Shown here piece after piece: positions 1 to 9,472 of a stretch of DNA of 34,267 nucleotides. The stretch's first letter is position 1. Each line of letters opens with the position of its first letter. The translations under genes and the position numbers were made by a program. The notes under the pieces are model-generated. The model had not been told where the DNA came from, ran no database searches, and saw only the letters and a list, made by a program, of their open reading frames with translations. The DNA is from Marinibacterium sp. (lineage in GTDB: Bacteria > Pseudomonadota > Alphaproteobacteria > Rhodobacterales > Rhodobacteraceae): positions 1 through 34,267 of the forward strand of contig JAOXSC010000111.1 in the NCBI GenBank assembly GCA_025800215.1. The letters are read 5' to 3'.

Positions 1-918
1 GCCCTCATTGGCGATGCGGCGCAGCTCGGCGACCTCGTCATCGGCGAATTTGGGCAGGATCGGATCGCGGCGATAGGCCATGAAGGCACAGCGCTGAGCG
101 ATCTCGACCGTGTTTTCAATCGCCTCGGGCAGGTCGGCAAAAAGCGCGGCCATTTCCTGCGGGGACTTGAAATAATGCTGCGCGGTCAGCCTGCGGCGCG
201 GTTCCTGCTGGTCGACATAGGCGCCTTCGGCAATGCAGATCAGCGCGTCATGCGCTTCGTACATGGTGGTGGCGGGGAAATAGACATCATTGGTCGCCAC
301 CAGCGGCAGATCACGGGCATAGGCGATCTCGATATGGCCCCGTTCGCTCAGCCGTTCGGCTTCGGGCTGGCCGTTTTCGCCCGGATGGCGCTGCAGTTCG
401 ATATAAAGCCGGTCGGGAAAGATGCGCGCCAGCCGGTCCACCAGCGCCTCGGCCGCCGGGCGCTGGCCCTGTTGCAGCAGCATGCCCACCGGCCCGTCAG
501 GCCCGCCGCTCAGACAGATGACACCCTCGGCATGAGCTTCAAGCTCATCAAGCGTGACCTGTGGCACCGGCCGGTCGGTGGGCAGGTACAGGCAGGAATT
601 GAGCTTCATGAGGTTTTCATACCCCGTCTCATTTTGCGCCAGCAGCACCAGCGGCGCGGGCATGCGGGGCTTTTCGCCCAGACGCGGCACCACATAGGCA
701 ATATCCACCTGACAGCCCACGATGGGCTGAATGCCCGCCCCGGACGCGGCCACCGAAAATTCCAGCGCGGCAAACATGTTGTTGCTGTCGGTCACCGCAA
801 CGGCCGGCATATCCTGCGCCGCACAGAGACCCGGCAGCTTTTTCAGCCGCACCGCCCCTTCAAGCAGCGAATATTCCGTATGCAGGCGAAGATGGATGAA
901 TCGAGGGCTCTGGGTCAT
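1..918 (-). CDS. dnaE: DNA polymerase III subunit alpha, N-terminal part (runs off the left edge)
   Basis: This is the catalytic subunit of the replicative polymerase. Only the first 306 codons are inside the window; the gene continues past base 1 with no stop. The protein opens with FIHLRLHTEYSLLEG, the usual start of the PHP domain in DnaE1 proteins, followed by AVTDSNNMFAALEF and IQPIVGC, all in the expected order. The start is ATG at 918-916, preceded by AGGG about eight bases upstream. The opening resembles replicative DnaE1 rather than the error-prone DnaE2/ImuC type, which begins differently. The gene is divergent from the xdh operon. The polymerase active site lies outside the window, so integrity of the whole gene cannot be judged. 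Confidence 0.95.
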   Translation of the reverse strand, partial: MTQSPRFIHLRLHTEYSLLEGAVRLKKLPGLCAAQDMPAVAVTDSNNMFAALEFSVAASGAGIQPIVGCQVDIAYVVPRLGEKPRMPAPLVLLAQNETGYENLMKLNSCLYLPTDRPVPQVTLDELEAHAEGVICLSGGPDGPVGMLLQQGQRPAAEALVDRLARIFPDRLYIELQRHPGENGQPEAERLSERGHIEIAYARDLPLVATNDVYFPATTMYEAHDALICIAEGAYVDQQEPRRRLTAQHYFKSPQEMAALFADLPEAIENTVEIAQRCAFMAYRRDPILPKFADDEVAELRRIANEG

Positions 919-1256
919 CCCGGCACCCTAACGATGCGCACAAAGCCCTGCAATCAACGCACCATCGCCTTCAAAATTGCCTGAAAAACAGGCGTCCATT
1001 TTTCGGATAAAGTTGAAACAGCTTCGGCGCACGCGCCCCCAACCCCTTGCAGGCAGGCGGGTTTCGGGCGCAACAGCGCATTTTTGCAGCAAAAATCCGG
1101 CAATCCGTGCTGAATGCGCAGGCAAACCCCCGATCTTTTCCTTGCCAGCCCGGCGGCACGCTTTCTAACCTGTGTCGGTCTTTACCGCCGCCCCGGTTTC
1201 TACGTCGCATCGAGATCGGGCATCCACGGGCATCTGTAACGCGACGGGTTTCGAAC
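919..1256. other. Divergent intergenic region between dnaE and xdhA
   Basis: These 338 bases hold no convincing gene. Short open frames on both strands lack a good ribosome binding site and recognisable protein features. The region must carry the promoters for dnaE (leftward) and the xdh operon (rightward). An AT-richer patch near 980-1015 is the most likely place for the dnaE promoter. I do not recognise a purine riboswitch or a clear operator here. Confidence 0.6.
1142..1169 (+). promoter_or_regulatory. Possible sigma-70-type promoter for the xdh operon
   Basis: TTGCCA at 1142-1147 is followed after 16 bases by TCTAAC at 1164-1169, about 90 bases before the xdhA start. The match to consensus is partial, and in GC-rich alphaproteobacteria such matches are only suggestive. 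Confidence 0.3.
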
Positions 1257-2612
1257 ATGAAGATCAGGTTTCTTCTGAACGGAGAGACTGTAGAGCAGGA
1301 CGTCGCCCCCACCGCGACCCTGCTTGACTGGCTGCGCGAAACGCGCGGGCTCACCGGGACCAAGGAAGGCTGCAACGAAGGTGATTGCGGCGCCTGTACG
1401 GTCATGGTCCGGCAGGGTGGCGTTGCGCGTTCGATGAATGCCTGCATCCTGTTCCTGCCGCAGCTGGATGGCGCATCCGTCACCACCGTCGAAGGGGTGG
1501 CGGGCGATGACGGTACGCTGCACCCGGTACAACAGGCCATGGTCGACCTGCACGGGTCGCAATGCGGGTTCTGCACGCCCGGCTTCATCATGTCGATGGC
1601 CACCGCCCATCTGAACGGAGCGCGCGATTTCGACGATCAGCTGGCGGGCAACCTGTGCCGCTGCACCGGCTATGCTCCGATCATCCGCGCAGCCGAAGCC
1701 GCCGCCGATCAGCCCGTCCCCGACACATTACGCCGGGATCCGCCCGCCCCCCTGGGCGATGCGATGATGCCCGAAACCGCCGACGCGCTGGCCGCGCTTT
1801 ATGCCGCCCAGCCCGATGCCACGCTGGTGGCCGGGGCCACCGATGTGGGGCTGTGGGTGACCAAGGGGCTGCGCGATCTGGATCCGGTGATCTTTCTGGG
1901 CCGCTGCGCCGATCTGCAGACAGTCACCCAGACCGATGCCGGGCTGCGCATCGGCGCCATGGTCGACATGACCCGCCTGCGCAGCCTGATGCAGGGCCGC
2001 CACCCGTCCTATGCTGAAATGATCCGGCGCTATGCGTCGCAGCAGGTGCGCAATGCCGCGACGCTGGGGGGCAATATCGCCAATGGCTCGCCCATCGGGG
2101 ACAACCCGCCTGCGCTGATCGCCCTTGGGGCGATGCTGCATCTGCGCCGGGGCGACACGCGCCGCGATCTGCCGATCGAGGATTTCTTTGTCGATTACGG
2201 CAAACAGGACCGCGCGCCGGGCGAATTTGTCGAGGCCGTGACCATCCCCGATCAGCCCGACCATCTGCGCTGCTACAAACTGTCCAAGCGTTTTGATCAG
2301 GACATTTCGGCCGTCTGCGGCGCCTTTTGCGTCACCGTGACCGATGGCGTGGTGACCGCGGCCCGCATCGCCTTTGGCGGCATGGCCGGCATCCCCAAAC
2401 GCGCAAAGGCGGTGGAAACCGCCCTGATCGGCCAACCCTGGAACATAGACACAATCGCCACCGCGCAAACCGCATTCGACGCCGATTTTGCACCGCTCTC
2501 GGATATGCGTGCCTCGGCCTCCTATCGGCTCGAAACGGCGCGGGCGATGCTGGCGCGCTATTTCGACGATCTTGCGGGCAACGCGCAATCCGTGCTTGAG
2601 GTACAGCCATGA
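1257..2612 (+). CDS. xdhA: Xanthine dehydrogenase small subunit (2Fe-2S and FAD domains)
   Basis: This is the electron-transfer subunit of xanthine dehydrogenase, which oxidises hypoxanthine and xanthine to urate with NAD+ as acceptor. The protein has 451 residues. A plant-type ferredoxin domain holds cysteines 39, 44, 47 and 63 (motif CNEGDCGAC). A second all-helical 2Fe-2S domain holds C103, C106, C134 and C136 (CGFC and CRCTGY). An FAD-binding domain follows from about residue 180, with [11 protein letters not shown] longer in-frame reading begins at 1047, but ATG 1257 is preferred because the ferredoxin strand [10 protein letters not shown] starts right there. The stop overlaps the xdhB start as ATGA, indicating translational coupling. 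It is the first gene of a seven-gene operon. Confidence 0.95.
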   Translation: MKIRFLLNGETVEQDVAPTATLLDWLRETRGLTGTKEGCNEGDCGACTVMVRQGGVARSMNACILFLPQLDGASVTTVEGVAGDDGTLHPVQQAMVDLHGSQCGFCTPGFIMSMATAHLNGARDFDDQLAGNLCRCTGYAPIIRAAEAAADQPVPDTLRRDPPAPLGDAMMPETADALAALYAAQPDATLVAGATDVGLWVTKGLRDLDPVIFLGRCADLQTVTQTDAGLRIGAMVDMTRLRSLMQGRHPSYAEMIRRYASQQVRNAATLGGNIANGSPIGDNPPALIALGAMLHLRRGDTRRDLPIEDFFVDYGKQDRAPGEFVEAVTIPDQPDHLRCYKLSKRFDQDISAVCGAFCVTVTDGVVTAARIAFGGMAGIPKRAKAVETALIGQPWNIDTIATAQTAFDADFAPLSDMRASASYRLETARAMLARYFDDLAGNAQSVLEVQP

Positions 2613-4924
2613 CCAGCGGATCCGTGGCCAAACCCCTGCCCCATGACGCGGCCCGGCTGCATGTGACCGGGCAGGCGCGCTATGTCGATGACCTGCCTAT
2701 GCCGCGCGACACGCTGCACATTGCCTTCGGGCTCAGCACCATTGCCTGCGGCGACATCACCGCGATGGATCTGGATGCGGTGCGTGCCGCCCCCGGCGTG
2801 GTTGCGGTGCTGACCGCCGATGACCTGCCCTTTGCCAATGATGTCAGCCCGTCGATCCATGACGAAGAGCTGCTGTCATCGGGGCCCCTGCGCTATCTCG
2901 GCCAGCCGATCTTTGCCGTGGTCGCCAACAGCCATCTGGCCGCGCGCAAGGCCGCGCGGCTGGGGCAGATCACCTATCGGCAGGACACCCCGATCCTGAC
3001 CGTGGATGACGCTCTGGCCGCCGACAGCCGCTTTGAAGACGGCCCGCGCATCTATGAAAAGGGCAACGCCGCCGCCGCCATCGCCGCAGCCCCCCGCGTG
3101 GTGGCAGGCCAGCTTGAGCTTGGCGGGCAAGAGCATTTCTACCTCGAAGGTCAGGCCGCCCTGGCGCTGCCGCAGGAAGGCGGCGACATGGTCGTGCACA
3201 GCTCGACCCAGCACCCGACCGAAATCCAGCACAAGGTGGCCGACGCGCTTGGCGTGCCGATGCACGCGGTGCGGGTCGAAATCCGGCGCATGGGCGGCGG
3301 GTTCGGCGGCAAGGAAAGCCAGGGCAACGCGCTGGCGGTGATCTGCGCGGTGGCCGCACGCGCCACGGGGCGGCCCTGCAAGATGCGCTATGACCGCGAT
3401 GACGACATGATCATCACTGGCAAGCGCCATGATTTCCGCATCACCTACCGTGCGGGCTTTGACGAAAACGGCCAGATCCTGGGGGTGGATTTCACCCATT
3501 ACGCCCGTTGTGGCTGGGCGCAGGATCTGTCGCTGCCGGTGGCCGACCGGGCGATGCTGCATTCGGACAATGCCTATCTGATCCCTTCCATGCGCATCGA
3601 AAGCCATCGGCTCAAAACCAACACCCAAAGCGCCACCGCCTTTCGCGGCTTTGGCGGGCCGCAGGGCATGGTGGGGATCGAACGGGTGATGGACCACGTG
3701 GCCCATGATCTGGGCCTTGACCCGGCCGAGCTGCGGCGGCGCAACTATTACCGCGCCCCCGATCAGCTGGATTTGCCCGAAGCCGCGCCCAACACCACCC
3801 CCTATGGCATGCAGGTCACCGATTTCGAACTGCACGGGCTGACCGAGCAGCTGCTGAACAGCGCCGATTACGCCGCGCGGCGTCAGGCGGTGGCCGACTG
3901 GAACGCGCAGAACACCGTCCTGAAAAAGGGCATCGCCTTCAGCCCGGTGAAATTCGGGATCTCTTTCACGCTGACCCATCTCAATCAGGCCGGGGCGCTG
4001 GTGCATGTGTATCAGGACGGATCGGTGCATCTGAACCATGGCGGCACGGAAATGGGCCAGGGCCTGTTCCAGAAGATCGCGCAGGTGGCCGCCGACCGCT
4101 TTGGCGTCGGGGTTGATGCGATCAAGATCACAGCGACCGATACCGGCAAGGTCCCCAACACATCCGCCACCGCCGCGTCATCGGGCAGCGATCTGAACGG
4201 GATGGCGGTGAAAATCGCCTGCGACACGATCCGCGACCGGATCGCGGCGCATCTGGCCGAAACCCATCAGGCGCCGCTGGACGCCATCCGCTTTGTCGGC
4301 GGGCGCGTCGAGGTGGGCAGCCAAAGCTACAGCTTTGCCGAGGCCGCGCAGATCGCCTATCAGGCGCGCATCAGCCTGTCGGCCACCGGGTATTACAAGA
4401 CGCCCAAACTCGAATGGGACCGGATCAAGGGGCGGGGCCGGCCGTTTTTCTACTTTGCCTATGGTGCGGCGGTGACCGAGGTCGTGGTCGACACGCGCAC
4501 CGGTGAAAACCGCATCCTGCGCGCAGACCTGCTGCATGATGCGGGCGCCAGCCTGAACCCCGCGCTTGATATCGGCCAAGTCGAAGGTGCCTATGTGCAG
4601 GGCGCGGGCTGGCTGACCACCGAAGAGCTTGTCTGGGACGACAACGGCCACCTGCGCACCCACGCGCCATCGACCTACAAGATCCCCGCCTGTTCGGACC
4701 GGCCCGATCTGTTCAACGTCGCCCTCTGGGACGCGCAGAACCGCGAAGACACGATCTATCGCTCGAAAGCGGTGGGCGAGCCGCCCTTCATGCTGGGCAT
4801 TTCGGCTTATCTGGCGCTCAGTGACGCGGTGGCAGCCTGCGGATCGGCCTATCCGGCGCTTGACGCGCCCGCCACGGCAGAGCAGGTCTGGACCGCGATC
4901 AGACGGGTGCAAGATGGGCTTTGA
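2609..4924 (+). CDS. xdhB: Xanthine dehydrogenase large subunit (molybdopterin-binding)
   Basis: This is the molybdenum cofactor subunit, where the purine is hydroxylated. It has 771 residues, normal for bacterial XdhB. Visible signatures are GGGFGGKE (about 229-236) for cofactor binding, the substrate loop QEHFYLE (about 174-180), [10 protein letters not shown] with R344, GGTEMGQG (476-483), and the C-terminal GEPP motif whose E724 corresponds to the catalytic base. All key residues of the xanthine oxidase family are therefore present. It starts inside the xdhA stop (ATGA at 2609-2612) and its 3' end overlaps xdhC by 11 bases. The xdhA/xdhB/xdhC order argues for a true xanthine dehydrogenase rather than an aldehyde or CO dehydrogenase relative. 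Confidence 0.95.
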   Translation: MTSGSVAKPLPHDAARLHVTGQARYVDDLPMPRDTLHIAFGLSTIACGDITAMDLDAVRAAPGVVAVLTADDLPFANDVSPSIHDEELLSSGPLRYLGQPIFAVVANSHLAARKAARLGQITYRQDTPILTVDDALAADSRFEDGPRIYEKGNAAAAIAAAPRVVAGQLELGGQEHFYLEGQAALALPQEGGDMVVHSSTQHPTEIQHKVADALGVPMHAVRVEIRRMGGGFGGKESQGNALAVICAVAARATGRPCKMRYDRDDDMIITGKRHDFRITYRAGFDENGQILGVDFTHYARCGWAQDLSLPVADRAMLHSDNAYLIPSMRIESHRLKTNTQSATAFRGFGGPQGMVGIERVMDHVAHDLGLDPAELRRRNYYRAPDQLDLPEAAPNTTPYGMQVTDFELHGLTEQLLNSADYAARRQAVADWNAQNTVLKKGIAFSPVKFGISFTLTHLNQAGALVHVYQDGSVHLNHGGTEMGQGLFQKIAQVAADRFGVGVDAIKITATDTGKVPNTSATAASSGSDLNGMAVKIACDTIRDRIAAHLAETHQAPLDAIRFVGGRVEVGSQSYSFAEAAQIAYQARISLSATGYYKTPKLEWDRIKGRGRPFFYFAYGAAVTEVVVDTRTGENRILRADLLHDAGASLNPALDIGQVEGAYVQGAGWLTTEELVWDDNGHLRTHAPSTYKIPACSDRPDLFNVALWDAQNREDTIYRSKAVGEPPFMLGISAYLALSDAVAACGSAYPALDAPATAEQVWTAIRRVQDGL

Positions 4925-5852
4925 TGTCAGTGACATAAACCGGGCAGTGGCCCGCCACGGCGTCATCTGGCGCGTGGTGGTGGCCGACCTGCGCGGGTCC
5001 GCCCCGCGCGAAATCGGCGCCAGCATGCTGGTCTGGGCCGATGGCCAAAGCGGCACCATTGGCGGCGGAACGCTGGAATTCAAAGCCGCCCGCACCGCGC
5101 GGAACGGTCAGACCGGGCTGAGCCATCACCCGCTGGGCCCGGCCCTGGGCCAATGCTGCGGCGGGGCGGTCACCCTGCTGACCGAACGCTTTGACGCCGA
5201 CAGCCTGCCGCACCCGGCCGACATCCACGCCCGCCCCGCCCGGCCCGGCGATCCGATGCCATTGTCGGTGCATCGGGCGCTGGCGGCGATGCGCGGCGGC
5301 GCGCAGCCCGCCACCGCACGGCTGGTCGATGGCTGGATGATCGAACCGCGCGCCGAAGCCCACCGCGCGATCTGGATCTGGGGCGCGGGCCATGTGGGCC
5401 GCGCGCTGGTGCACACGCTGGCCCCCCTGCCCGATTGCGAACTCAGCTGGATCGACACCCACAAAAATCGCTTCCCCGAGTCCCCCCAGGGCGTGACCTG
5501 CCTGCCTGCGGCCGACCCCGCGCGGCTGGTGGCCCATGCGCCCGCGCATGCCGAACATCTGATCGTGACCTATTCGCATGCGCTCGATCTCGAACTCTGC
5601 CACCGGTTGCTGCACCACGGGTTCGGCTTTGCCGGGCTGATCGGATCGGACACCAAATGGGCGCGGTTCCGGTCGCGCCTGCGCGATCTGGGCCACGGGC
5701 CCGACCGCATTGCCCGCATCACCTGCCCTATCGGCGACCCTGCCTTGGGCAAACATCCCCAGCAGATTGCCATCGGCGTGGCCGCGGCCCTGCTGCAGCC
5801 CGCTTCACACCCCGCCACCCTGACGCCCCGCCAACAGGAGCACACCGCGTGA
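4914..5852 (+). CDS. xdhC: Xanthine dehydrogenase accessory protein XdhC
   Basis: XdhC binds molybdenum cofactor, helps its sulfuration, and delivers it to XdhB; it is not part of the final enzyme. The 312-residue protein has the N-terminal XdhC/CoxI domain with GSAPREIGASMLV and GTIGGGTLEF, then a CCGG motif (81-84), where the family carries a conserved cysteine cluster. The C-terminal Rossmann-like domain starts with IWGAGHVGRAL (GAGHVG at 157-162) and ends with FAGLIGSDTKWARF. The chosen start, ATG 4914, overlaps the xdhB 3' end by 11 bases; another in-frame reading begins further upstream, deep inside xdhB, and is unlikely. The stop overlaps the GTG start of the transporter ATPase, so enzyme maturation and substrate uptake are coupled in one transcript. 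Confidence 0.93.
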   Translation: MGFDVSDINRAVARHGVIWRVVVADLRGSAPREIGASMLVWADGQSGTIGGGTLEFKAARTARNGQTGLSHHPLGPALGQCCGGAVTLLTERFDADSLPHPADIHARPARPGDPMPLSVHRALAAMRGGAQPATARLVDGWMIEPRAEAHRAIWIWGAGHVGRALVHTLAPLPDCELSWIDTHKNRFPESPQGVTCLPAADPARLVAHAPAHAEHLIVTYSHALDLELCHRLLHHGFGFAGLIGSDTKWARFRSRLRDLGHGPDRIARITCPIGDPALGKHPQQIAIGVAAALLQPASHPATLTPRQQEHTA

Positions 5853-7366
5853 GCCAGCCTCTTTTGACCCTCGACGGCCTGACCAAGGCCTATCCCGGCG
5901 TCGTCGCCAATGACACCGTATCCTTTGAGATCGCCGAAGGCGAAGTGCACGCCCTGCTGGGGGAAAACGGCGCGGGCAAATCAACGCTGGTCAAGATGAT
6001 CTACGGGCTGGTCAAGCCCGACAGCGGCCAGATGCACCTGCGCGGCGCGCCCTTTCAGCCCGCCGAACCCCGCGCGGCCCGTGCCGACGGCATCGCCATG
6101 GTGTTCCAGCATTTTTCGCTGTTCGACGCGCTGAACGTGGCCGAAAACGTCGCCCTTGGCATGGAAACCCCGCCGCCGATGCGGGATCTGGCGCATCAGA
6201 TCCGCACTGTGTCGGAAACCTATGGCCTGCCGCTGGATCCCTACCGGACCGTGGGCGATCTGTCGGCGGGCGAACGCCAGCGGGTCGAAATCATCCGCTG
6301 CCTGCTTCAGGATCCCAAGCTGCTGATCATGGACGAACCCACCAGCGTGCTGACCCCGCAAGAGGTCGAGATCCTGTTCCAGACACTGGAAAAGCTGCGC
6401 TCGGAAGGGACGTCGATCCTGTATATTTCGCACAAGCTCGAAGAAATCCGCACCCTGTGCGATCACGCCACCATCCTGCGTCTGGGCAAGGTGGTGGGCG
6501 AATGTGTCCCGCGCGACACCACTGCCCGCGAGATGGCCGAAATGATGGTGGGCACCGCGCTCAAGACCCCCGAACGCGCGGGCCGCGATCTGGGCGAGGT
6601 GACGCTTGATATTTCGGGTCTGTCGGTGCCGGCGCCGTCGGATTTCGGAACGGCGCTGAAAAACCTGCACCTGCGGGTGCGCGCTGGCGAAATCCTTGGC
6701 ATTGGCGGGGTTGCGGGCAACGGGCAGGACGAATTGCTGTCGGTGCTGTCGGGCGAAGTCACGGTCGAGGCCGACGCCATCACCCTGCGCGGCCAGCCCA
6801 TCGGGCGCCTTGGCCCCAATGCCCGGCGCGATCTGGGCGTGCTGGCCGCCCCCGAAGAACGGCTGGGCCACGCCGCCGCCCCGGACATGAGCCTGACCGA
6901 AAACGCATTGCTGACCGGGGCCGTGCGGCGCGGGCTGGCCAAGAGCGGGCTGATCAACTGGGCGGCCACCCGCAGTTTTGCGCAAGAGATCATCGCCGCC
7001 TTTGACGTGCGCACCCCCGGCCCCGGCAATGCCGCGCGCTCGCTGTCGGGGGGCAACCTGCAGAAATTCGTGGTCGGCCGCGAGATCCTGCAAGAGCCCG
7101 ACGTGCTGGTGATCAACCAGCCCACCTGGGGTGTTGATGCCGCCGCTGCCGCCGCGATCCGACAGGCGCTGCTGGATCTGGCCGCCCAGGGGGCCGCCAT
7201 CATCTGCATCAGTCAGGATCTGGACGAGCTGATGGAGATCAGCGACCACTTTGCCGCCCTGAACGAAGGCCGCCTGTCATCGGCGCGCCCCACCGACGGG
7301 CTGAGCGTGGACGAGATCGGCCTGATGATGGGTGGCGCCCACGGGATGGAGGTCGCCCATGTCTGA
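5849..7366 (+). CDS. BMP-type purine/nucleoside ABC transporter, duplicated ATP-binding protein
   Basis: This 505-residue ATPase belongs to the sugar/nucleoside class with two fused ABC domains, like RbsA and YufO/NupO. Domain 1 has Walker A GENGAGKS (38-45), a Q-loop in FQHFSLFDALNVAENV typical of BMP-linked ATPases, signature LSAGE (138-142) and Walker B LLIMDE (158-163). Domain 2 has a degenerate P-loop (GVAGNGQDE) and signature LSGGN, as usual for the family. The start is GTG 5849, overlapping the xdhC stop; an upstream in-frame extension would run through xdhC and has no homology. With the two permeases and binding protein downstream and xdh upstream, the likely substrate is a purine base or nucleoside, but the exact ligand cannot be read from the sequence. 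Confidence 0.9.
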   Translation: MSQPLLTLDGLTKAYPGVVANDTVSFEIAEGEVHALLGENGAGKSTLVKMIYGLVKPDSGQMHLRGAPFQPAEPRAARADGIAMVFQHFSLFDALNVAENVALGMETPPPMRDLAHQIRTVSETYGLPLDPYRTVGDLSAGERQRVEIIRCLLQDPKLLIMDEPTSVLTPQEVEILFQTLEKLRSEGTSILYISHKLEEIRTLCDHATILRLGKVVGECVPRDTTAREMAEMMVGTALKTPERAGRDLGEVTLDISGLSVPAPSDFGTALKNLHLRVRAGEILGIGGVAGNGQDELLSVLSGEVTVEADAITLRGQPIGRLGPNARRDLGVLAAPEERLGHAAAPDMSLTENALLTGAVRRGLAKSGLINWAATRSFAQEIIAAFDVRTPGPGNAARSLSGGNLQKFVVGREILQEPDVLVINQPTWGVDAAAAAAIRQALLDLAAQGAAIICISQDLDELMEISDHFAALNEGRLSSARPTDGLSVDEIGLMMGGAHGMEVAHV

Positions 7367-7417
7367 CCTGTGCCATCCCGGCCTGCAACACGAACTGACA
7401 CAAGAATGGGGATCGGC

Positions 7418-8503
7418 ATGATCCGGTTGGAAAAACGCGCCGAGCCGTCACAGGCCTGGTCCTTGGCCACACCACTGGTGGCGGTGCTGGCCACGATGGT
7501 GGTGGGCGGGCTTCTTTTTGGGGCCCTGGGGACAAACCCGGTCGAGGCGATCCGCACGATCTTTTGGGAACCGCTGTTCGGAGAGTTTGCCTTTTATTAT
7601 CGCCCGCAGCTGCTGGTGAAGGGCGCGCCGCTGGTGCTGATCGCCATCGGCCTGTCGCTGGGTTTTCGCGCCGGGATCTGGAACATCGGCGCCGAAGGCC
7701 AGTACATCATCGGCGCGCTGACCGGGGCCGGTGTGGCGCTGGCGTTCTATCCGTTGGATGCGTGGTTCATCTTTCCGCTGATGGTGATCGCAGGCGCGCT
7801 TGGGGGCTGTGCCTGGGCGATGATCCCCGCAATCCTGAAAACCCGCTTTGGCACCAATGAAATCCTGGTGTCGCTGATGCTGGTCTATGTGGCCGAACAG
7901 CTGCTGGCGTCGATGTCGCTGGGGCTGATGAAGAACCCCGAAGGCTTCGGCTTTCCCGGCAGCCGCAACCTGCAGCAATATGACAGCGCCCATAATGCCG
8001 AACTTTTTGCCGGGACCGGCATGCATTGGGGCGTGGTGGCTGCGCTGATTGCGGTGATCTTTGCCTATGTGCTGCTGAACCGGCACATGCTGGGCTATCA
8101 GATCCGCCTGACCGGCGAAGCGCCCCGTGCGGCCCGGTTTGCCGGGGTGAAACCGGCGCGGCTGGTGCTGTTCTGCCTGGGCATGTCCGGCGCGCTGGCC
8201 GGGCTTGCGGGCCTGTTCGAAGTGTCGGGCCCGGCCGGTCAGGTCAGCATTGATTTCAACGTGGGCTATGGGTTCACCGCCATCATCGTGGCGTTTCTGG
8301 GCCGCCTGCACCCGGTGGGGATCCTGCTGGCGGGGGGGCTGATGGCGCTGACCTATATCGGCGGCGAAATCGCCCAGTCGCAACTGGGCCTGCCCGCCGC
8401 CGCGATCCAGGCCTTTCAGGGGATGCTGCTGTTTTTCCTGCTGGCGCTGGACCTGCTGACCAATTTCCGCCCGCGCATCGGGCAAACCCGCGAGGCCGTG
8501 TAA
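7418..8503 (+). CDS. BMP-type ABC transporter permease, first subunit (YufP-like)
   Basis: This 361-residue inner-membrane permease belongs to the BPD_transp_2 family. It has several long hydrophobic segments and the family motifs GLSLGFRAGIWNIGAEGQYIIGAL near residue 80 and FGTNEILVSLMLVYVAEQLL near 145, both typical of YufP-type subunits of guanosine or purine importers. Earlier in-frame starts exist (GTG 7370, ATG 7406), but ATG 7418 has a GGGGA ribosome binding site at good spacing. It lies about 50 bases after the ATPase stop, and its stop overlaps the next start (TAATG). It forms the translocation pore with the next gene product. Confidence 0.9.
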   Translation: MIRLEKRAEPSQAWSLATPLVAVLATMVVGGLLFGALGTNPVEAIRTIFWEPLFGEFAFYYRPQLLVKGAPLVLIAIGLSLGFRAGIWNIGAEGQYIIGALTGAGVALAFYPLDAWFIFPLMVIAGALGGCAWAMIPAILKTRFGTNEILVSLMLVYVAEQLLASMSLGLMKNPEGFGFPGSRNLQQYDSAHNAELFAGTGMHWGVVAALIAVIFAYVLLNRHMLGYQIRLTGEAPRAARFAGVKPARLVLFCLGMSGALAGLAGLFEVSGPAGQVSIDFNVGYGFTAIIVAFLGRLHPVGILLAGGLMALTYIGGEIAQSQLGLPAAAIQAFQGMLLFFLLALDLLTNFRPRIGQTREAV

Positions 8504-9423
8504 TGGATCTGTCTGCCATCAATCCCGTCCTGCTGATCGCCTCGCTCATGGTGGCGGCCACGCCGCTGCTGCTGGCCGCGATCGGAGAGCTTGTTGTCGA
8601 AAAAGCCGGGGTGCTGAACCTGGGCGTCGAAGGCATGATGATCGTCGGTGCCATTTCCGGCTTTGCCATCGCGGTCGAAAGCGGATCGCCCATGCTGGGC
8701 TTCGCCGCCGCAGCCCTAGGTGGCGCGGTGCTGTCGCTGCTGTTTGCGCTGCTGACCCAGTTTGCGCTGGCCAATCAGGTGGCATCGGGTCTGGCGCTGA
8801 CGCTGTTTGGCCTGGGGCTGAGCGCGCTGATGGGGCAAAGCTATGTCGGGATCAAACCACCCGCCACGGCCCAGCTGAACATCCCGGTGCTCAGCGATCT
8901 GCCGGTGGTGGGCCCGATCCTGTTCGGGCATGACCCGGTCCTTTATTTCGGCATCTTGCTGGTCGCACTGGTCTGGGCGCTGCTGAAATTCAGCCGCATC
9001 GGCCTGATCCTGCGCGCGGTGGGCGAAAGCCATGATGCCGCCCATGCGCTTGGCTACAAGGTGGTGACAATCCGGGTTCTGGCGATCCTGTTCGGGGGGG
9101 CCTGTGCGGGTCTGGGCGGGGCCTATATCAGCCTGATACGTGTGCCCCAATGGACCGAAGGCATGACGGCGGGCGTTGGCTGGATCGCGCTGGCGCTGGT
9201 GGTTTTTGCTAGCTGGAAGCCCTGGCGCGCCTTGCTGGGTGCCTATCTTTTTGGCGGCATCACGGTGCTACAGCTCAATCTACAGGCAGCAGGCGTTGCG
9301 ATCCCGGTCGAGTATCTGGCAATGTCGCCCTATCTGATCACGATCCTGGTGCTTGTCATCCTGTCCGCCGACAAAAGCCGCGCGCCCGGATCGCTGGGCA
9401 AAACCTTTCACGCTTCGCAATGA
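8503..9423 (+). CDS. BMP-type ABC transporter permease, second subunit (YufQ-like)
   Basis: This 306-residue integral membrane protein of the BPD_transp_2 family is the second pore subunit. It has the typical GVLNLGVEGMMIVGAISGF segment near residue 35, a central QVASGLALTLFGLGLSALMG helix and the YLAMSPYLITILVLVIL C-terminal helix. The start overlaps the stop of the preceding permease by one base, so the two are co-translated. The BMP substrate-binding protein follows after a gap of about 50 bases. Confidence 0.9.
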   Translation: MDLSAINPVLLIASLMVAATPLLLAAIGELVVEKAGVLNLGVEGMMIVGAISGFAIAVESGSPMLGFAAAALGGAVLSLLFALLTQFALANQVASGLALTLFGLGLSALMGQSYVGIKPPATAQLNIPVLSDLPVVGPILFGHDPVLYFGILLVALVWALLKFSRIGLILRAVGESHDAAHALGYKVVTIRVLAILFGGACAGLGGAYISLIRVPQWTEGMTAGVGWIALALVVFASWKPWRALLGAYLFGGITVLQLNLQAAGVAIPVEYLAMSPYLITILVLVILSADKSRAPGSLGKTFHASQ

Positions 9424-9472
9424 GGCGGACACCGAAAACCAGAACCCAAAACACCAAACAAGGGATGTAGCT

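Noticed and set aside
1047-1256. In-frame extension of xdhA to 1047
   Set aside because: The 70 extra residues precede the normal ferredoxin start and look like translated intergenic DNA; ATG 1257 begins exactly at the conserved strand.
919-1256. Purine riboswitch upstream of xdhA
   Set aside because: No three-stem aptamer with the conserved loop sequences of the guanine/adenine riboswitch could be recognised, and such elements are rare in this group.
2876-4039. Long minus-strand open frame of 387 codons opposite xdhB
   Set aside because: It is a mirror of the high-GC codon pattern of xdhB, with no recognisable domain. The same holds for other long antisense frames at 5981-7249, 9479-10543, 10673-11839, 15583-16860 and 32606-34111.
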